DNA from: Lachnospiraceae bacterium UBA1201
GTDB lineage: Bacteria > Bacillota > Clostridia > Lachnospirales > Lachnospiraceae
DNA length: 15,650 bases
Reading direction: 5' to 3'
Assembly: GCA_002309675.1 (NCBI GenBank)
Contig: DBXX01000096.1
Span: forward strand, 356-16,005
Numbering within the stretch: the stretch's first letter is position 1; each line of letters begins with the position of its first letter. The translations under genes and the position numbers were made by a program. Positions 6,691 through 12,845 of the stretch are shown here, piece after piece. The notes beneath the pieces were generated by a model. The model worked only from the letters and a program-made list of their open reading frames with translations, searched no databases and was not told where the DNA came from.

Positions 6691-9011
6691 CCATAAAAAC
6701 TACGAAAGATCATTTGATGGATCACATCAGCGAGCTCCGGGATGCATATATCCTGGAAGCAGAACTGACACAAGAGGAGCAGGCCCGCATGCAGGCACCC
6801 ACCGGAGGCAAAGAGGCAGCCACGGCGGAGAACGTGATCGAGGCGCGGAATCAGAAGTCAGACCCCGGGAAGGGGAAGATGCCCGCTCAGACAGAGGGAG
6901 ATTATGAGGGGGCGGAAATGCAGCCGGAAGCGGAATCGAAACACAAGACCGTCACGATCCTCGGAATCTCGGTCGGCGTGACACTCGCTGCCGCCGCGGT
7001 CTTGCTGTTTGTGTTCTTTTGGAAACCGAAACGAAGCGATTTGGTAGCAACGTCGGAAGGAGACACTATAACTGTTGCATCAACGGATGATCCGACGCTG
7101 GACGGGCGAGGTGTGACTATTGATGAGAAACACTTCCCGGATAGTACATTTCGGTCGGTAATCTCCAAGGCATTTGATAAGGACGAAAACGGTTTTTTGG
7201 ATAAAGCGGAGATATCGAAAGCAAAGGAATTGAATCTGGGGGTGATCCGCTCGATAGAAGATCTGTCCCAGACAGATAATGAGGCACAGAACGATGCATC
7301 CGTTCGAGATGATGGGAAACAATATGCAGCATCTGTCGAAATGGTAACCCCAGCGATGTCAAGTAAGATTGTAAAAATAACATTTCCCAGCGTTTACAGC
7401 TTGAAAGGTTTGGAGTATCTGACCTCTCTGGAGGTACTGAATTGTAATTATCGAGCATCATTGACAGAACTGGATCTCAGTCATAACCCTGAATTGAAGT
7501 ATTTGAATTGCAAAAAAAGTAACCTGGTCAGTCTGGACATCAGTAACAATCCGAAACTGGAAACGGTTGACTGCAGCGAGAATCAGTTGAAAGAGTTGGA
7601 TTGCAGTCAAAATCCGTTGCTGACCGAGTTGCGCTGTGATCATAATGAACTAGAGCAGTTAAATGTAAACAACGCAGAAAAACTGTCGCTTTTGGATTGT
7701 TCGGCGAACCGTTTGACCCGATTGGATGTGAGTGGTTTGACGGAATTGAAAGATCTGTTTTGCATTGGAAACGATTTGAGTGAACTGGACGTGAGCCGAA
7801 ATACGCTGCTGCGGAAACTGAGTTTGAGCGGAAGCAGACTGACAGAATTGGATCTCAGCCGTAATCGTGAACTGACCAGACTGACGTGTGTTAATGCCGG
7901 AAGAATGCCGGTATTGGATCTGGACAATAACCCCGAACTGGAAAGTTTGATTCTCACGGACGTCGGCGTGAAGAAACTGGAACTGAGCCACAATACAAAG
8001 ATAACGGAAGCGCATCTGGAATGCCCGGAGCTGACGCAGGTACATTTCGCAAAGTATACACCTGTGAGGTACCTGAACATCGATAGTCCGAAACTTCAAG
8101 AACTCGATCTCAGCGGTATAACCAAATTAGTCTCTCTAACGATCGCGAAGAGCGCATTGACCTCTTTGGATGTGAGCAAAAACGCGAAACTGATTTCCCT
8201 AATCTGTAATTCGAGTCAGTTGACCACGCTGGATGTGAGCCATAACCTGATGTTGGAGACCCTTCTGTGTTCTTCCAACTGCCTGACAAAATTGGATATC
8301 GGCAATAATCCCAATCTTCAGACATTGGACTGCAGTCATAACAAACTGAAGGAGCTGGATGTAAGTAAAAACAGGAAACTCGAATCACTGCTTTGTATGG
8401 ATAATGAATTGACGGAACTGAATGTCGAGATGTGCACCAAGTTAACTTCCCTGGTCGTTGACACGAATACCGAACTACACAAAGTTATGGCTAACTCGGG
8501 TATCGATCGATATGAGGGCGAGCTTCCGCATACAGAGGAGGATCCGGATCTCCTGCAGTTGGAAGATGGCATATACATCTTTGATAAAGAGTTCATCAGG
8601 GAGAATTTGAATTCGTTCGGCGTATTCACGCTGGTTCAGTTCGACGATGAAATAGACTCTGATTATTGGTTGAAGGTGATCAATTCGGATTCCCGATTGA
8701 TTCCGAAAACGGGAGAAATAATCTTTGAGGGTCCTATATATTTGTTAAAGGTGAGCAGTACGAATCACCAAATAGATGTATCCGAATTGGGATTAATTCG
8801 TCCATACTCTGACTACGAAGGAACGATCCTTGGTAGCATGCGTGAACGTACAAAAATCAAATGGGAGCATATAAGATACGAGGTCGATGGACGACTGGCT
8901 ACCGGGGAGGAGTTTGCAAGGACCACTGATAAAGCCGGCAAGGTAATTCTATACATCGAAAATGGGTACATAGTACAGATCAACTTTCAGACACCAATGA
9001 TAGTCTATTGA
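6687..9011 (+). CDS. Single-pass membrane protein: anti-sigma-like cytoplasmic end, EF-hand loop and LRR ectodomain
   Basis: 774 residues. The cytoplasmic end (1-87) starts with DHISELRDAYILEAEL, resembling the start of membrane proteins encoded next to ECF sigma genes in Clostridia. One TM helix lies at about 88-112. Outside, FPDSTFRSVI leads to an EF-hand loop with D164, D166, N168, F170, D172 and E175 at the calcium-ligand positions. A leucine-rich array covers about 238-600, with a unit near 21-22 residues of the form LxxLDVSxNxxLxxLxCSxNxL and many Cys at the strand end. About 170 C-terminal residues form a predicted beta-rich domain I do not recognise. The start overlaps the sigma stop, so the two are coupled. 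Inference: it holds the sigma factor at the membrane and the LRR/Ca2+ ectodomain senses a ligand or envelope state. A known anti-sigma fold such as RsgI or zinc-binding ZAS is not evident, so the anti-sigma role rests on context and the short N-terminal similarity. Confidence 0.85.
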   Translation: MTIKTTKDHLMDHISELRDAYILEAELTQEEQARMQAPTGGKEAATAENVIEARNQKSDPGKGKMPAQTEGDYEGAEMQPEAESKHKTVTILGISVGVTLAAAAVLLFVFFWKPKRSDLVATSEGDTITVASTDDPTLDGRGVTIDEKHFPDSTFRSVISKAFDKDENGFLDKAEISKAKELNLGVIRSIEDLSQTDNEAQNDASVRDDGKQYAASVEMVTPAMSSKIVKITFPSVYSLKGLEYLTSLEVLNCNYRASLTELDLSHNPELKYLNCKKSNLVSLDISNNPKLETVDCSENQLKELDCSQNPLLTELRCDHNELEQLNVNNAEKLSLLDCSANRLTRLDVSGLTELKDLFCIGNDLSELDVSRNTLLRKLSLSGSRLTELDLSRNRELTRLTCVNAGRMPVLDLDNNPELESLILTDVGVKKLELSHNTKITEAHLECPELTQVHFAKYTPVRYLNIDSPKLQELDLSGITKLVSLTIAKSALTSLDVSKNAKLISLICNSSQLTTLDVSHNLMLETLLCSSNCLTKLDIGNNPNLQTLDCSHNKLKELDVSKNRKLESLLCMDNELTELNVEMCTKLTSLVVDTNTELHKVMANSGIDRYEGELPHTEEDPDLLQLEDGIYIFDKEFIRENLNSFGVFTLVQFDDEIDSDYWLKVINSDSRLIPKTGEIIFEGPIYLLKVSSTNHQIDVSELGLIRPYSDYEGTILGSMRERTKIKWEHIRYEVDGRLATGEEFARTTDKAGKVILYIENGYIVQINFQTPMIVY

Positions 9012-9035
9012 GTTGTTCGAGTGCAATGAATCCTA

Positions 9036-9082
9036 AAACCGCAGCGCGGGAAGGGCTTTTTGCCCTTCCCGCGCTGCGGTTT
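9036..9082 (+). terminator. Perfect 21-bp hairpin after the sigma/LRR operon
   Basis: The left arm (9036-9056) and right arm (9062-9082) are exact reverse complements around a TTTTT loop; the core is CCGCAGCGCGGGAAGGGC. The downstream U tract is poor (TTTATCTGT), but the A run before the left arm (9035-9038) mirrors it. It probably terminates the preceding operon. Confidence 0.7.
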
Positions 9083-9156
9083 ATCTGTGTCGTCATCTGT
9101 TGCTCACCAGGGCGGATGCAAGAAAAATCGCTTCCGGACCACCTTCGTCCATTTGC

Positions 9157-9175
9157 ATCTTGACACTGTAAAGAT
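9157..9175 (+). promoter_or_regulatory. Operator 1, 19-bp dyad over the -35 box
   Basis: ATCTTGACACTGTAAAGAT is an inverted repeat around position 9166 with a single mismatched pair (G opposite A-side base) across nine-base arms. It contains the TTGACA -35 box. It recurs 33 bp downstream with 17 of 19 bases identical. Probable binding site of the TetR regulator encoded at 10378-10959. Confidence 0.7.
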
Positions 9176-9188
9176 TATGCGTTATACT
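9160..9188 (+). promoter_or_regulatory. Strong promoter of the hydrolase-tetR operon
   Basis: TTGACA (9160-9165), 17 nt, TATACT (9183-9188). The expected start near 9195 lies inside operator 2. It precedes the hydrolase by about 45 nt of leader. Confidence 0.85.
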
Positions 9189-9189
9189 G

Positions 9190-9208
9190 ATGTTGACATT
9201 GTAAAGAT
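9190..9208 (+). promoter_or_regulatory. Operator 2, 19-bp dyad at the transcription start
   Basis: ATGTTGACATTGTAAAGAT begins one base after the -10 box. It differs from operator 1 only at the third base and the central base. Centre-to-centre distance is 33 bp, about three helical turns, so two bound dimers would sit on the same face of the DNA. Confidence 0.7.
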
Positions 9209-9239
9209 GCACTTTGGAATGTCAGAAACGGAGATCTAT

Positions 9240-10331
9240 ATGAAGAGGTTTAAGAAGATGATCAAATGGATACTGATCGTGGCGGTGTTGCTGGTCCTTC
9301 TGCTGCTGGCCGTCTGGTTTTTCATCAGTTCCGGAAAGATCCGTACATACACAGAGGAGAACAGCATCTCCGAGAAATTCGTGATGGACGTGAACGGCGC
9401 GCCGAACGGGCTCTTCATCAACGGCGTGGATCAGGAAAACCCCGTGCTCCTGCTGGTGTCCAGCGGCCCCGGGACGGATGACTATGTATTTACCGAGAAA
9501 TATAAGGACATGCGGCTGGAGGAGGATTTCACGGTCGTCTACTGGGACTACCGGTGGATGGGCATCGCCTATGGTGGTAACGTGGATAAAGACAGCATTA
9601 CACTCGCAAATCTGCTAGAGGACGCGAAATCCGTGACGGATTACCTGAAGGAGCGCTTCGGTAAGGAGAAGATCTACATCATGGGCTTCTCCGGAGGTTC
9701 GCATATCGCACTGCGCGCGGTGGAGCAACATCCGGAAGATTACTATGCCTACATCGGCATGGCGCAGGTCGTGACCGACTCCGAGGACCGCGACACGCGC
9801 ATGTACGATTTCATGAAACAGACGTTCGAAGAGCGGGGAGCCAAGGGTTCGCTTAAGACCTTGGAAAATGCCGTGGAGCATCTCGAAGACGGGCGTGTGC
9901 GGTGTAAGGACTGGTACGATTACGTAATGCTGGTGCACGACGCGGGCGGCGGGACGATCCTGGATAAATCGGAATTTTCCGGTATCGTCTGGCCCATCAT
10001 CACCTGCAGGTGCTACACCGTTTCCGAGAAGATCAACTACATCCGTGGTATGAAGATGTACCGTACCACGCCGCTAAGCGATGAGCTGGCAGGCTTTGAC
10101 TATCGTCAGAGCCTGCGGGAACTTAAGGTTCCGGCCTATTTCATCAGCGGCGAGAAGGATTATAATTGTCCGTGGGAGCTGGTGGAAGAATACTGCGAAG
10201 TTCTGTCCGCGCCCGATAAGGAGTTCATCAAGATACCGAACGCGGCGCACAGCCCGCTGTGGGAGAACCCGCAGGCGACCTGCGAGTTTTTACGGAAGGT
10301 AAAGGAGAAATGCGGGGCTTCGGGAACGTGA
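9240..10331 (+). CDS. Membrane-anchored alpha/beta hydrolase, proline-iminopeptidase-like
   Basis: A 363-residue protein with a short basic start (MKRFKKMIK) and one TM/signal anchor at about residues 10-31, so the catalytic domain is outside. An oxyanion-type SSGPGTDD segment corresponds to the HGGPG motif of the S33 family, and VVYWDYRWMG to the usual WDxRGxG stretch. The nucleophile elbow is GFSGGS with S151; the acid is probably D307 in SGEKDYN and the base H337 in NAAHSPLWENP. The full Ser-Asp-His triad is therefore present. ACGGAG (9228-9233) is 6 nt before the ATG at 9240; in-frame ATGs at 9207 and 9219 precede it, and the longer frame would begin inside the promoter. Expressed from a promoter with two operators and followed 46 nt later by tetR, it is likely the regulated enzyme of an inducible response. 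Substrate (peptide, ester or antibiotic-like) is unknown. Confidence 0.87.
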   Translation: MKRFKKMIKWILIVAVLLVLLLLAVWFFISSGKIRTYTEENSISEKFVMDVNGAPNGLFINGVDQENPVLLLVSSGPGTDDYVFTEKYKDMRLEEDFTVVYWDYRWMGIAYGGNVDKDSITLANLLEDAKSVTDYLKERFGKEKIYIMGFSGGSHIALRAVEQHPEDYYAYIGMAQVVTDSEDRDTRMYDFMKQTFEERGAKGSLKTLENAVEHLEDGRVRCKDWYDYVMLVHDAGGGTILDKSEFSGIVWPIITCRCYTVSEKINYIRGMKMYRTTPLSDELAGFDYRQSLRELKVPAYFISGEKDYNCPWELVEEYCEVLSAPDKEFIKIPNAAHSPLWENPQATCEFLRKVKEKCGASGT

Positions 10332-10377
10332 AGCCCGGACTTGGAGCCCAAGATAGGAGACGAAGAGGAGCAGTCAT

Positions 10378-10959
10378 ATGAGCGATACATATCATCACGG
10401 AAACTTGCGGCAGGCCCTGATCGAGGCTGGCATCCGTATCATCAACGAGCAGGGCGAGGAGGCGCTGTCGCTGCGAAAGGTCGCGGCGGCTTGCGAGGTA
10501 TCGCATGCGGCGCCGTACGCGCATTTTAAGGATAAAGAGGAGCTGCTGGCGGCCATGAAGAGCAGCGTGACGGAGCAGTTTACAGCGAAACTGGAGCAGG
10601 CGGTTGAGGGAGCGGACGGCGCTTCGGCGGCCGGCGCCGAGCAGAAGATCCTGGCCATGGGCCGGGCATATATCTCGTTCTTTAGCCACAACCCGGATTA
10701 TTTCACCTTCCTGTTCGGGAAGCAGAAACTCGTGGCACACCTGCGCATGGACGAAGATCATGAGGAGGATTATCCGCCGTTTAAACTTCTGAAGACGGTG
10801 TTTCGTCAGTATCTGAAGGAGAGCGGGAGGGCGCTTTCGCCCGCGGAGCAGGAGGTCGGTTTGATCAAGATCTGGTCTTCCGTCCACGGCATGGCGGCCC
10901 TCGCTTGCATGGCCGGCGTCGAAACCACGATCGATTGGGAACAGATTAAACTGCAGTGA
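10378..10959 (+). CDS. TetR-family repressor with WHG-type C-terminal domain
   Basis: A 193-residue regulator. The N-terminal helix-turn-helix begins with YHHGNLRQALIEAG and continues through LSLRKVAAACEVSHAAPYAHF, a clear TetR_N with recognition helix. The C-terminal ligand-binding domain ends in IKIWSSVHGMAALA, which carries the WxxVHG signature of the WHG subgroup. AGAGGAG (10364-10370) is 7 nt before the ATG. It lies 46 nt after the hydrolase in the same operon, and two matching 19-bp dyads bracket the operon promoter, so autorepression with relief by a small molecule is the simplest model (inference). Its stop overlaps a GTG-started small frame. Confidence 0.92.
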   Translation: MSDTYHHGNLRQALIEAGIRIINEQGEEALSLRKVAAACEVSHAAPYAHFKDKEELLAAMKSSVTEQFTAKLEQAVEGADGASAAGAEQKILAMGRAYISFFSHNPDYFTFLFGKQKLVAHLRMDEDHEEDYPPFKLLKTVFRQYLKESGRALSPAEQEVGLIKIWSSVHGMAALACMAGVETTIDWEQIKLQ

Positions 10960-11051
10960 GCGAGAACATCTATGAGGATCTCGATTTTGAGAACATCCTA
11001 CTCTGGATCGCCATCCTGCTGTACGGGAGGAAAGAAAGAGACTTTACGTGA
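10956..11051 (+). CDS. Candidate 31-residue small membrane-associated protein
   Basis: A GTG start overlaps the tetR stop as GTGA and opens a 31-codon frame ending at TGA 11049-11051. The product has an acidic start (MSENIYEDLDFEN), a hydrophobic segment ILLWIAILLYG and a charged tail GRKERDFT, a coherent layout for a small membrane-associated protein. No strong ribosome site precedes the GTG, so translation would depend on coupling to tetR. The coding reading is supported by amino-acid layout and overlap only; it could be chance. I do not recognise a family. Confidence 0.4.
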   Translation: MSENIYEDLDFENILLWIAILLYGRKERDFT

Positions 11052-11144
11052 GAAATAATTGACCCCGGAAGAAACATGAGGTATCATAGACATATCAACA
11101 ACAGACCGTTTGTGTCTTTAGACCAGTTAAGCGAGGGCGAAAAA

Positions 11145-11897
11145 ATGAAAAGTAACGATATGAAAACCACGGCGATCATAGTCCTGTTTGTGATAGTTCA
11201 CCTTTTGGCATCAACATCGATCTTAGATATGCTTATGTCCACCTGTATCCCGACTTGGAATTTGGATTATTATCGATTGAATATGTCTCTGAAGAATAAC
11301 TACGGCACAGCTTTTATTCTTGAATGGGATTTATCCGGATTCTCGTATTTCGCGGTATATTTTATTTTCTCGGTTGTTGATGTATTGCCCGCGGTAGGGG
11401 GCATCCTGGGTGCGGCGAAAGAGATGAAGACCATGACCAGAGTCTCGATCATCATTATGGATATTGTATGTGCTCTTACCCTTTTGACGCGCTTCACCGG
11501 ATTGGGACTGGTGAGCATGTATGGATTGAGCCGAGAAGGAAGACTATCCGCAGACATGGTGGTCGTACTCGGCTGTGTAATTGCATTAAACGTTCTTATA
11601 TTCACGAAGCAGTATGTGACGCAAACCGTGGCTCAGCCGTCCGCGTCTGCGCAGCCCAGCCGTTGGTATTGTCATATTTGCGGAGCGGAGAATAGCCTGT
11701 CCAATACATGTTTCAGGTGTGGTGGGATCAGGGCCAATGCTTCGCCGGTAGCCTATTCGCAGCCGTCCCATGCGACTCCTGAAAAGAAGAGTGCGTCCAA
11801 ATTCGACGAGATCAAAGCATATAAAGAGTTGTTAGATTCCGGGGCGATCACGCAGGAAGAATTCGACAAGCTGAAAGCGGAGATATTGGAGCGTTGA
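11145..11897 (+). CDS. Four-TM zinc-ribbon membrane protein with C-terminal SHOCT domain
   Basis: 250 residues from the ATG at 11145, preceded by GAGGGCG (11133-11139). A start at 11076 after GGAAG is also possible and would add 23 polar residues. Hydrophobic segments lie at about 8-28, 62-80, 90-110 and 128-145. A cytoplasmic zinc ribbon follows with C176, C179, C189 and C192, whose WYCHICGAEN start resembles a RanBP2-like or double-zinc-ribbon knuckle. Residues about 220-250 (YKELLDSGAITQEEFDKLK) match the SHOCT motif, a short C-terminal helical module often attached to membrane or nucleic-acid proteins for oligomerisation. Function is unknown. It lies 93 nt after the small frame and ends in a strong terminator, so it may be the last gene of the tetR transcript or be separately expressed; no clear promoter is visible in between. 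Confidence 0.75.
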   Translation: MKSNDMKTTAIIVLFVIVHLLASTSILDMLMSTCIPTWNLDYYRLNMSLKNNYGTAFILEWDLSGFSYFAVYFIFSVVDVLPAVGGILGAAKEMKTMTRVSIIIMDIVCALTLLTRFTGLGLVSMYGLSREGRLSADMVVVLGCVIALNVLIFTKQYVTQTVAQPSASAQPSRWYCHICGAENSLSNTCFRCGGIRANASPVAYSQPSHATPEKKSASKFDEIKAYKELLDSGAITQEEFDKLKAEILER

Positions 11898-11952
11898 TAA
11901 GTTTGCTGCTATTCAGATAAACTTCGCAACAGGATCTCGATCCTTTCGAGAG

Positions 11953-11986
11953 GACGGCGCCGACCTATGGTCGGCGTCGTCTTTTT
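11953..11986 (+). terminator. Strong rho-independent terminator
   Basis: GACGGCGCCGACC (11953-11965) pairs with GGTCGGCGTCGTC (11969-11981) over 13 bp with one G-U pair and a TAT loop, followed by TTTTT. It closes the SHOCT gene and insulates the toxin-antitoxin promoter. Confidence 0.9.
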
Positions 11987-12017
11987 CATTTCAGGTTAGC
12001 TTTCGAACCGGGAGCCC

Positions 12018-12046
12018 TTGACAAAATCAAAAGCGTACGTTATAAT
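12018..12046 (+). promoter_or_regulatory. Consensus promoter of the toxin-antitoxin module
   Basis: TTGACA (12018-12023), 17 nt, TATAAT (12041-12046): a perfect sigma-A consensus, consistent with a promoter held down by autorepression. Confidence 0.92.
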
Positions 12047-12051
12047 GTACG
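12034..12051 (+). promoter_or_regulatory. Palindromic operator over the -10 box of the toxin-antitoxin promoter
   Basis: CGTACGTTATAATGTACG is an 18-bp dyad with one mismatched pair, centred on TTATAA. It carries two GTAC cores (12035-12038 and 12047-12050) spaced 12 bp centre to centre, like the paired TGTACA palindromes that YefM-YoeB binds in Escherichia coli. Binding would cover the -10 box. Confidence 0.65.
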
Positions 12052-12064
12052 TGGAGGTGATGGT

Positions 12065-12316
12065 ATGAGTACTACGACATCGATAACTGCTTTGCGTAAA
12101 AATCTTTATTCTTTGATCGACAGCGCTGTTCGGTTCAATGAACCAATCAATGTTGTGACCAAAAGCGGTAATGCGGTTATTATCAGCGAAGAGGAATATA
12201 AGAGTCTGATGGAGACTGTACACCTTCTGTCCATTCCGGGCATGAAAGAAAAACTGCTTGAGGGGAAGGCTACGCCAATCGAGGATTGCGTGGCGGAAGA
12301 CGAGGTGAAATGGTGA
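12065..12316 (+). CDS. yefM: YefM/Phd-family antitoxin
   Basis: An 83-residue protein. The N-terminal part (SITALRKNLYSLIDSAVRF, then EPINVVTKSGNAVIISEEEY) is the DNA-binding Phd/YefM fold. The KSLMETVHLLSIPG helix and the acidic C-terminus (EDCVAEDEVKW) form the toxin-neutralising tail. GGAGG (12053-12057) within GGAGGTGAT gives a strong ribosome site 7 nt before the ATG. The antitoxin gene comes first and overlaps the toxin by 7 nt, the standard order. Expected role: binds and inactivates the toxin and, alone and with it, represses its own promoter through the dyad over the -10 box. Confidence 0.93.
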   Translation: MSTTTSITALRKNLYSLIDSAVRFNEPINVVTKSGNAVIISEEEYKSLMETVHLLSIPGMKEKLLEGKATPIEDCVAEDEVKW

Positions 12317-12576
12317 GTTACGAAGTTAAGTTCACGAAACCGGCGATCAAGGATGTTTCGAAATTGAAATCAGCTGGTCTTTCTGAAAAAGCGCGCAATC
12401 TGATCAACCTAATGAAGAATAATCCATATCAGAACCCGCCGCCATATGAGAAGTTGGTCGGGGACTTGAAAGGGCTCTATTCTCGGCGGATCAACCATCA
12501 ACACAGGCTGGTATACGAAGTGTTAGACGATATTAAGGTCGTAAAGATCTTAAGTATGTGGTCACACTATGAGTAA
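12310..12576 (+). CDS. yoeB: YoeB/Txe-family ribosome-dependent mRNA interferase toxin
   Basis: An 88-residue RelE-superfamily toxin. The start is the ATG at 12310, within the antitoxin's last codons; an ATG at 12286 in the same frame lies further inside the antitoxin and gives no extra YoeB-like sequence. Catalytic residues align by position with YoeB: E47 in PYEKL, R66 in HQHRLVYEV and the terminal H86-Y87 pair in SMWSHYE. The family signature GLYSRRINHQHRLVYEV is intact. Family knowledge: cleaves mRNA in the ribosomal A site and arrests growth until neutralised by YefM. No damage is visible, so the module is probably active. A hairpin follows the stop. Confidence 0.93.
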   Translation: MVSYEVKFTKPAIKDVSKLKSAGLSEKARNLINLMKNNPYQNPPPYEKLVGDLKGLYSRRINHQHRLVYEVLDDIKVVKILSMWSHYE

Positions 12577-12581
12577 ATATG

Positions 12582-12628
12582 GAACAGTAAGTGAACCGGG
12601 TCAGGCGCACTTACTGTTCTATTATTTT
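12582..12628 (+). terminator. Terminator after the toxin gene
   Basis: GAACAGTAAGTG (12582-12593) and CACTTACTGTTC (12608-12619) are perfect 12-bp arms around a 14-nt loop, followed by TATTATTTT. The long loop and interrupted U tract make it moderate in strength. Confidence 0.65.
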
Positions 12629-12673
12629 ACATATTGTCATGTTAAGTGCTGTCAGGCAGTGCCCGGCGCTTTC

Positions 12674-12702
12674 TTTTCATTTTCGGGTAAATATGTTATA
12701 AT
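12674..12702 (+). promoter_or_regulatory. Promoter of the lipoprotein pair
   Basis: TTTTCA (12674-12679), 17 nt, TATAAT (12697-12702) with TGT directly before the -10 box. Leader of about 55 nt to the first start codon, containing a GGGCG/CGCCC inverted repeat (about 12713-12739). Confidence 0.65.
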
Positions 12703-12750
12703 ACCTTCGTTCGGGCGCGGGATGGGAACCACGCCCACAATAGAGAAAAT

Positions 12751-12845
12751 GGAGGAAACAACATGAGAAAAGGAAAATGGAGGCAGGGGCTCCTATGCGG
12801 AACATTGGCCGCAATGATGGCTCTCGGCGCGTGTGCGAAGGAAGA
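12751..12845 (+). repeat. Leader repeat, copy A
   Basis: The ribosome site, start codon and complete signal-peptide region up to the residues after the lipobox match copy B at 14058-14152 with 11 mismatches over the 93 bases I aligned by hand (about 88 %). Similarity stops after this segment; the catalytic domains are unrelated. Confidence 0.85.

Noticed and set aside
6687..9011. LRR protein as a host-directed internalin
   Set aside because: No signal peptide, LPXTG or wall-anchor domain; the internal TM helix and sigma overlap fit a regulator better.
10228..10887. 219-codon minus-strand frame across hydrolase and tetR
   Set aside because: Spans two supported + strand genes and their junction; no plausible domain.
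12065..12576. Toxin-antitoxin module as evidence of a plasmid or defence island
   Set aside because: Such modules are common on chromosomes and no other defence, plasmid or transfer gene is present.
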